From NCBI GenBank assembly GCA_021790515.1, contig JAJYHV010000026.1, positions 61,167 through 125,166 of the forward strand: a stretch of DNA of 64,000 nucleotides. Reading direction: 5' to 3'. Of this stretch, positions 58,624-64,000 are shown in pieces. The stretch comes from Pseudomonadota bacterium. GTDB taxonomy: Bacteria; Pseudomonadota; Gammaproteobacteria; Burkholderiales; Sulfuriferulaceae. Position 1 is the stretch's first letter. Every line of letters starts with the position of its first letter. The position numbers were made by a program, and so were the translations under genes. The notes below the pieces were generated by a model. That model had not been told where the DNA came from and did not search any database. It saw nothing but the letters and a program-made list of their open reading frames with translations.

Positions 58624-60960
58624 ATGCATAAATCGATAGTTGCAGTGATGGTGTTGGCAGCATGGGCAGGGACGGCCCATGCCATGGACAGTTTTGTCGC
58701 CAAGGATATTCGTGTGGATGGTATTCAACGCACGGAGCCCGCGACCGTATTCAGTTACTTGCCGGTCAAGATTGGTGATACGATTGACGACGCCAAGGCG
58801 GACGAGATTATTCATGCGTTGTATGCCACGGGGTTCTTTAAAAACATTTCTCTGGAACGACAGGGAGATGTGTTGGTTGTCAAGGTGCAGGAGCGCCCGG
58901 CCATCAACAAGATTGAAATCAACGGTAACAAGGAATTTACTGCCGACGAACTCAAAGATGGTCTGAAACAGGCAAAATTGACAGAGGGGCAGATTTTTGA
59001 TCAGGCTGTGCTCGATCGCGCGGTGCAGGAAATCAAACGGTTGTATTACACGCACTCCCGATATTCCGTGTCCATCAATACCGTGGTGAAGCCGTTGTCG
59101 CGCAATCGGGTCACGGTGATATTCAATATTGACGAAGGCGCCACGGCGAAAATCGAACAGATTACGTTTGTTGGCAATCATGTCTTTTCTGACAAACAGT
59201 TGGGCAAGGCCATCAAGCTTGGAACGCCGGATTGGCTGAGTTGGTATACCAAAAACGATCAGTATTCGCCCGATAAACTGGCTGCGGATGTCGAGGCGCT
59301 GCGCTCGTATTATTTGAATCGCGGTTATCTGGAATACAGTGTGGATTCTACTCAGGTAGCGATTACGCCAGATAAAAAAACGATCGACTTGACTTTTAAC
59401 ATGACGGAAGGTCCCCGTTATACGGTAACAGGCATCAAGCTCGGCGGAAATTTGATTGTGCCAGAACCCGAATTACGCAAGTTGATTGACATTCAGCCGG
59501 GCGACGTGTTTTCGCGACAGAAAATCACCGACGCGTCGAAAAAAATTGGTGACCGTCTGGGCAATGATGGTTATGCGTTTGCGAACGTGAATGCTGTGCC
59601 CGAAGTTGATAAAGACAAGCATACGGTTGCTTTTACGTTCATGGTCGATCCGGGGCATCGCGTATATGTCAATCATATCAATTTCAGCGGTAATAAGCTG
59701 ACGCGCGATGAAGTGGCGCGGCGTGAATTCCGTCAGCTCGAAGGCAGCTGGTATGATGCTTCGTTGATTCATTTGTCCAAAATCCGGTTGCAGCGTTTGG
59801 GATATTTCAGTGACGTAACCATTGAAACGCCCGCGGTACCCAATACAAATGATCAGGTGGACGTGAATGTAACAGTCAAAGAATTGCCGACCGGCAGCAT
59901 CATGGCCGGGGTCGGCTTTGCCTCGCAGGAAGGGTTGATTCTTTCGGCATCGATATCGCAAAACAATCTTTTTGGCAGCGGTGATTCGCTGTCGCTCAAT
60001 TTGAGCAGCGGTTTATTTGCGCAAAATTATTCTTTGTCGTTTACCAACCCATACTCGACCGTTGACGGTTTGAGTTCTGGTTACGATATTTACCAACAAG
60101 TCACCAATACGACACAGTTGGTGACCTTGGCGCCATACGAGGACAGTACGACCGGCATCGGCGCCCGCTTGGCAATTCCGTTAAATGAACAGGATACGGT
60201 CAGCCTTGGTGCGGCTTATGAATTTACCAATATCGGTATCGTGCCGGGAAGCAGTCCGCCACAATACATTGCGTATGTCGAACAATATGGAAATAATAAT
60301 ACGACGGCGCGGTTGAATTTGGGTTGGGCGCATGATACGCGTGATGATCTGATCTGGCCGACATCCGGTATGCTGGAACGTTTGTATGGCGAGATAGGCA
60401 CCCCATTGGGCAGCCTGCATTATTACAAGGTTAATTATCAGCAGCAATGGTTTGATTCTCTGAATAAAACCTTTACCCTGATGCTGAATGGACAAGTCGG
60501 TTATGGTAATGGTTATGGTGGGCAGGGCTTGCCGTTCTTCCAGAACTTTTATGCGGGTGGCGTGACTTCAGTACGTGGTTATGATATATCTACCATTGGT
60601 CCAAAATACTATGACCCTCTGTATGGCACTTATATTGCCACCGGTGGTAATGAGAGCGCTACGGGCAATATCGAGTTATTGTTCCCGATGCCCGGCATGG
60701 AAGATAACCATGCCGTGCGGCTGAGTGTGTTCATTGATGGCGGCGCCATCAGAGATACCAATGCGGATGTGGCGGCTTATGACGCACAGTCTCCCGGCAA
60801 CCCGTATCTGACCAGCAGCGCCTTCCGTTATTCTGCCGGTTTTGCCGTGAACTGGATTTCACCGGTGGGCCCACTCAAATTCAGTCTGGCGCATGCGCTG
60901 AATCCGCAACCTTTCGACGTGACTGTGCCGTTCCAGTTTACACTGGGGCAGGTGTTTTAA
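58624..60960 (+). CDS. bamA: Outer membrane protein assembly factor BamA
   Basis: BamA inserts beta-barrel proteins into the outer membrane. The 778-residue protein has a signal peptide (MHKSIVAVMVLAAWAGTAHA) and five POTRA repeats up to about residue 420 (first: FVAKDIRVDGIQRTEPATVF). The C-terminal 16-strand barrel has the conserved GGVTSVRGYDIS loop (the VRGF/Y motif of Omp85 proteins) and the terminal FTLGQVF. The ATG at 58624 follows a poor ribosome binding site just after the rseP stop. Confidence 0.97.
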   Translation: MHKSIVAVMVLAAWAGTAHAMDSFVAKDIRVDGIQRTEPATVFSYLPVKIGDTIDDAKADEIIHALYATGFFKNISLERQGDVLVVKVQERPAINKIEINGNKEFTADELKDGLKQAKLTEGQIFDQAVLDRAVQEIKRLYYTHSRYSVSINTVVKPLSRNRVTVIFNIDEGATAKIEQITFVGNHVFSDKQLGKAIKLGTPDWLSWYTKNDQYSPDKLAADVEALRSYYLNRGYLEYSVDSTQVAITPDKKTIDLTFNMTEGPRYTVTGIKLGGNLIVPEPELRKLIDIQPGDVFSRQKITDASKKIGDRLGNDGYAFANVNAVPEVDKDKHTVAFTFMVDPGHRVYVNHINFSGNKLTRDEVARREFRQLEGSWYDASLIHLSKIRLQRLGYFSDVTIETPAVPNTNDQVDVNVTVKELPTGSIMAGVGFASQEGLILSASISQNNLFGSGDSLSLNLSSGLFAQNYSLSFTNPYSTVDGLSSGYDIYQQVTNTTQLVTLAPYEDSTTGIGARLAIPLNEQDTVSLGAAYEFTNIGIVPGSSPPQYIAYVEQYGNNNTTARLNLGWAHDTRDDLIWPTSGMLERLYGEIGTPLGSLHYYKVNYQQQWFDSLNKTFTLMLNGQVGYGNGYGGQGLPFFQNFYAGGVTSVRGYDISTIGPKYYDPLYGTYIATGGNESATGNIELLFPMPGMEDNHAVRLSVFIDGGAIRDTNADVAAYDAQSPGNPYLTSSAFRYSAGFAVNWISPVGPLKFSLAHALNPQPFDVTVPFQFTLGQVF

Positions 60961-60963
60961 GGA

Positions 60964-61455
60964 ATGATGATGCGTTGGTTGGGATATGCAATTGTTGTGT
61001 TGTTGTTTTCTACCCAGGCGTGGGCGGATATGCGTATTGGTTTTGTCAATACCGACCGGGTCATGCGTGAGGCACCCATTGCATTGGCCGCGCAAAAGCG
61101 ACTGGAAAAGGAATTTGCGCCACGAGACGTCGCATTGCAGAAAATGGCAAAACAGGTCAAGGAATTGCAAGCGCAGCTGGATCGGGAAGGCGGTTCAATG
61201 TCCGATACCGACCGGCACAACAAAGAGCGTGATCTCGCGAATCTGACTCTGGAATATCAGCGCGGTTTGCGTGAATTTCGCGAAGATCTGAATTTGCGTC
61301 GTAATGAAGAATTGGTCAAGGTGCAGGACAAGGCGCGCAAAGCCATCCAGACTTTTGCCGTAAACGAAAAATATGACCTGATTGTAGAAGATGCCGTGTA
61401 TTACAATCCGCGTATTGATATTACTGATCGCATCATTCGCATGTTGGCACAGTAG
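60964..61455 (+). CDS. skp: Periplasmic chaperone Skp (OmpH)
   Basis: Skp is a trimeric chaperone that holds unfolded outer-membrane proteins in the periplasm for BamA. The 163-residue protein has a signal peptide ([18 protein letters not shown]), then [16 protein letters not shown]. Long coiled-coil arms follow ([40 protein letters not shown]). Three ATGs in a row (60964, 60967, 60970) make the exact start uncertain; the third is best spaced from AAGGA. Confidence 0.94.
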   Translation: MMMRWLGYAIVVLLFSTQAWADMRIGFVNTDRVMREAPIALAAQKRLEKEFAPRDVALQKMAKQVKELQAQLDREGGSMSDTDRHNKERDLANLTLEYQRGLREFREDLNLRRNEELVKVQDKARKAIQTFAVNEKYDLIVEDAVYYNPRIDITDRIIRMLAQ

Positions 61456-61469
61456 TCGCAGAGCCTGGT

Positions 61470-62513
61470 ATGACGACCTTTTATACCCTGACGGAATTGG
61501 TGCGGCGTTTTGGCGGTAGCCTTGTGGGAAATGCTGACACCAGAGTGAGGCAGATTGCGAGCTTGCAGACGGCAACTGCGAATGATATTGCTTTTTTGAC
61601 CAATCCGAAATGGCGTGGTCAATTGGATACCAGTCTTGCGGCAGCATTTATTCTTGCGCCAGCCATGGCGGATGCTACCAATAAACCTCGTATCGTCACA
61701 GACAATCCCTACGCATACTTTGCCAAGGTTTCCGGGCTGTTTAATCCGCCGCCCGATATGGAACCTGGCATCGCCGGTAGTGCTGTGGTGCACCCGGAAG
61801 CCAGGCTGGGCAAGGATGTTCGTGTGGGCGCAAACGTCGTGATTGGTTGCGGAGTCATTATCGGGGATGGCGCCCGTATTGGCGCCGGTTCGGTGATTGG
61901 TGATGGTACAGTGATTGGTATGCAGGCGCGTTTATATGCAAATGTCACTATTTATCACCGTTGTGTCATTGGCGACAGAGTGATTTTGCATAGTGGTTGT
62001 GTGATTGGCTCGGATGGATTCGGTCTGGCGCAGGAAGATGGCCATTGGCTGAAAATTCCCCAGATAGGCCGGGTAGTGATTGGCCATGACGTGGAAATCG
62101 GCGCCAACACGACTGTTGATCGCGGTGCGCTGGATGACACCATCATTCACGATGGCGTCAAACTCGACAACCTGATTCAGGTGGCGCATAACGTACAGAT
62201 TGGTGCGCATACGGCAATCGCAGCCTGCGCCGGTATTGCGGGTAGCGCAAAAATTGGCGCACATTGCACGATTGGCGGTGCGGCGATGATTTTTGGGCAT
62301 ATCGAAATTGCCGATGGGGTGAATATTTCCACCAACACGTTGATTACCAAATCGTTACCAAAACCAGGCAGTTATACCTCGACCCCACCGTTTGCCGAGC
62401 ACGGTGAGTGGCTCAAGAATGCTGTGCACATGCGACATCTCGACAGCATGGCCAAACGGTTGCGTGCACTGGAAAAAAAAATGGAAACATTGATGGAAAA
62501 CAAGGAAGAGTAG
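61470..62513 (+). CDS. lpxD: UDP-3-O-(3-hydroxyacyl)glucosamine N-acyltransferase
   Basis: LpxD adds the second hydroxyacyl chain in lipid A synthesis. The 347-residue protein has an N-terminal uridine-binding domain ([20 protein letters not shown]). A left-handed beta-helix of hexapeptide repeats follows ([25 protein letters not shown]), with the catalytic histidine in [21 protein letters not shown] and a C-terminal helix. It lies 14 bases after skp. Confidence 0.96.
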   Translation: MTTFYTLTELVRRFGGSLVGNADTRVRQIASLQTATANDIAFLTNPKWRGQLDTSLAAAFILAPAMADATNKPRIVTDNPYAYFAKVSGLFNPPPDMEPGIAGSAVVHPEARLGKDVRVGANVVIGCGVIIGDGARIGAGSVIGDGTVIGMQARLYANVTIYHRCVIGDRVILHSGCVIGSDGFGLAQEDGHWLKIPQIGRVVIGHDVEIGANTTVDRGALDDTIIHDGVKLDNLIQVAHNVQIGAHTAIAACAGIAGSAKIGAHCTIGGAAMIFGHIEIADGVNISTNTLITKSLPKPGSYTSTPPFAEHGEWLKNAVHMRHLDSMAKRLRALEKKMETLMENKEE

Positions 62514-62516
62514 TGC

Positions 62517-62948
62517 ATGGAAATTAACGAAATCATGGCATATCTGCCACACCGTTACCCTTTTTTGCTGGTGGACAGAGTGGTGAGTCTGGTGCCGGAT
62601 AAATCCGTTGTCGCATTGAAAAATGTCTCTATGAATGAGCCCTTTTTCACCGGGCACTTCCCGCGTCATCCGGTCATGCCGGGCGTGCTGATTCTGGAAG
62701 CGCTGGCGCAGGCGGCAGCCTTGTTGTCATTCAAGTCGGTAGGTGGACCGCCAGACGAGGATGCGGTGGTATATTTTGCCGGTATTGACAAGGCGCGCTT
62801 CAAAAAACCGGTCATGCCAGGCGATCAACTTATACTGCATGTCGAAATTTTGCGCCATCTCAAAGGGATCTGGAAATATAGCACTTATGCTGAGGTCGAT
62901 GGGCAACGCGTGGCAGAAGCAGAAATGATGGCGACATTGCGGCTATGA
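62517..62948 (+). CDS. fabZ: 3-hydroxyacyl-ACP dehydratase
   Basis: FabZ dehydrates 3-hydroxyacyl-ACP in fatty-acid elongation, competing with LpxA and LpxD for the same substrate. The 143-residue hot-dog protein has [15 protein letters not shown] and the catalytic pair in [22 protein letters not shown] (His and Glu). It lies between lpxD and lpxA, the usual order, and overlaps lpxA by four bases. Confidence 0.97.
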   Translation: MEINEIMAYLPHRYPFLLVDRVVSLVPDKSVVALKNVSMNEPFFTGHFPRHPVMPGVLILEALAQAAALLSFKSVGGPPDEDAVVYFAGIDKARFKKPVMPGDQLILHVEILRHLKGIWKYSTYAEVDGQRVAEAEMMATLRL

Positions 62949-63730
62949 GCGTAGAAAATTTGATTCATCCTACCGCCATCGTGCATCCAAAAGCCAGATT
63001 GGGAGCCCGCGTCAGTGTGGGCGCGTACAGTGTCATCGGCGAGCACGTGGAAATAGGCGATGACAGCAAAATCGGGCCGCATGTGGTGTTGGAAGGACAT
63101 ACGCGTATTGGTCTGGCCAACCGGATTTTTCAGTTTTGCTCATTGGGAGAAATCCCGCAGGATAAAAAATACAACAATGAGCCGACACGCCTGGACATCG
63201 GCGATCGTAACGTTATTCGTGAGTTTTGCACGTTCAATATTGGCACGGTGCAGGATGCAGGTGTGACCCGTATTGGTTCGGATAACTGGATAATGGCTTA
63301 TGTGCATGTCGCACATGATTGTCAGATCGGCAATCATACTATTTTTGCCAATAATGCTTCTCTGGCCGGGCATGTGCAAATAGGAGATCACGTGGTTCTC
63401 GGCGGGTTTACTGGTGTGCATCAATTTTGTCGCATCGGGGCGCATGTCATGACGGGGATATCGACAGTGGTGTTCAAGGATATTCCACCTTTTGTGATGG
63501 CTGCCGGACAACCCGCAGCGCCGCATGGCATCAATACCGAAGGTTTGAAGCGGCGCGGATTTTCTGTCGATGCATTGTCTACACTCAAGCAAGCCTATAA
63601 AATCGTCTGGCGCGAAGGTTTGACCGTGGCCGATGCGCTGGCTAAATTGAGTGAACTGTCGCCCGTAACAGCAGAAGTGGCTGCATTAAGCGCGTTTCTG
63701 TCTATTCCTGGGCGTGGCATTATTCGCTGA
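62945..63730 (+). CDS. lpxA: UDP-N-acetylglucosamine acyltransferase
   Basis: LpxA performs the first step of lipid A synthesis, moving a 3-hydroxyacyl chain to UDP-GlcNAc. The 261-residue protein is a left-handed beta-helix ([25 protein letters not shown]) with the catalytic histidine in [22 protein letters not shown]-terminal helical domain follows ([11 protein letters not shown]). It overlaps fabZ (ATGA) and precedes lpxB. Confidence 0.97.
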   Translation: MSVENLIHPTAIVHPKARLGARVSVGAYSVIGEHVEIGDDSKIGPHVVLEGHTRIGLANRIFQFCSLGEIPQDKKYNNEPTRLDIGDRNVIREFCTFNIGTVQDAGVTRIGSDNWIMAYVHVAHDCQIGNHTIFANNASLAGHVQIGDHVVLGGFTGVHQFCRIGAHVMTGISTVVFKDIPPFVMAAGQPAAPHGINTEGLKRRGFSVDALSTLKQAYKIVWREGLTVADALAKLSELSPVTAEVAALSAFLSIPGRGIIR

Positions 63731-63731
63731 C

Positions 63732-64000
63732 ATGTCTGCGCCACGCTCTGCACCTCGTTCTGCACCGCGCATTGCTATCGTGGCGGGAGAAGCTTCTGGC
63801 GATTTGCTTGGCGGACATTTGATTCGTGCCGTGCGCGCACAATGTCCAAATGCCGAGTTTTATGGCATTGCCGGCCAGCAAATGATGCTCGCAGGCGCCA
63901 ATACCATGTTCCAGATGGAAAAATTGTCTGTTAGTGGTTATGCGGAAGTCTGGCGGCGCTTGCCCGAACTGTTACGCATCCGGCGCGAATTGAAGAAAAA
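63732..64000 (+). CDS. lpxB: Lipid-A-disaccharide synthase, 5' part (runs off the right edge)
   Basis: LpxB joins UDP-diacylglucosamine and lipid X into the lipid A disaccharide. The first 89 or so residues are visible; the ORF track misses the gene because it runs off the window. The family start IAIVAGEASGDLLGGHLIRA and GIAGQQMMLAGANTMFQMEK are clear. Ahead of them is a triple SAPR repeat (MSAPRSAPRSAPR). It starts one base after the lpxA stop. Confidence 0.95.
   Translation, partial: MSAPRSAPRSAPRIAIVAGEASGDLLGGHLIRAVRAQCPNAEFYGIAGQQMMLAGANTMFQMEKLSVSGYAEVWRRLPELLRIRRELKK

Overview
The window is a 64 kb piece of a chromosome from a Gram-negative bacterium, most likely a betaproteobacterium. 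This is inferred from the protein sequences and from typical clusters: rplU-rpmA-obgE-proB, PP0621-pilS-pilR, rimP-nusA-infB-rbfA-truB, gyrA-serC-pheA-hisC, and rpsB through lpxB. Arsenic resistance, periplasmic DsrE proteins, a PEP-CTERM-like protein and moderate GC would suit a Nitrosomonadales-, Gallionella- or Ferrovum-like environmental organism. That placement is inference; no rRNA is present.

Layout. 1-4.4 kb: the 3' part of glmM, a decayed IS3-family element abutting its stop codon, an AT-rich acyltransferase-3 gene, and about 1 kb of insertion-sequence debris. 4.4-8.1 kb: the phosphate transporter pstSCAB on the minus strand, with no phoU. 8.4-21.5 kb: glnE, ilvE, a small zinc-finger gene, purU, proB-obgE-rpmA-rplU (minus), ispB, a zinc-ribbon gene, pilS-pilR and dgkA; a PhoB-box-like site precedes dgkA. 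21.5-23.7 kb: a solitary PEP-CTERM-like gene with a possible sigma-54 promoter, then tRNA-Gly, tRNA-Cys and tRNA-Leu. 23.7-30.6 kb: the rimP-nusA-infB-rbfA-truB cluster and a NUDIX gene. 30.7-42.7 kb is accessory: a large uncharacterised gene, a hairpin-rich dispersed repeat, an ars operon (acr3, arsC, arsR-arsC fusion), tRNA-Ser, a porin, two periplasmic DsrE paralogs separated by another repeat copy, a PAS-GGDEF-EAL protein and a DUF917 gene. 43-50.9 kb: gyrA-serC-pheA-hisC-DAHP synthase-tyrA. 50.9-64 kb: rpsB, tsf, pyrH, frr, uppS, cdsA, dxr, rseP, bamA, skp, lpxD, fabZ, lpxA and the start of lpxB.

How the genes work together. The 43-51 kb block joins serine synthesis to the first, branch-point and terminal steps of phenylalanine and tyrosine synthesis. 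The final block couples translation factors to envelope building: undecaprenyl carrier, CDP-diacylglycerol, isoprenoid precursors, outer-membrane protein assembly and lipid A. The pst operon, the Pho-box-like site at dgkA and the porin may share a phosphate theme, but only the first two have sequence support.

The most unusual signal is a dispersed repeat family (copies near 15.7, 32.5 and 38.6 kb; short ends near 30.77 and 42.77 kb). Two copies share a 136-bp module at about 95% identity. Within it, a 10-bp stem differs between copies by a compensatory base-pair change, which suggests that the fold is maintained.
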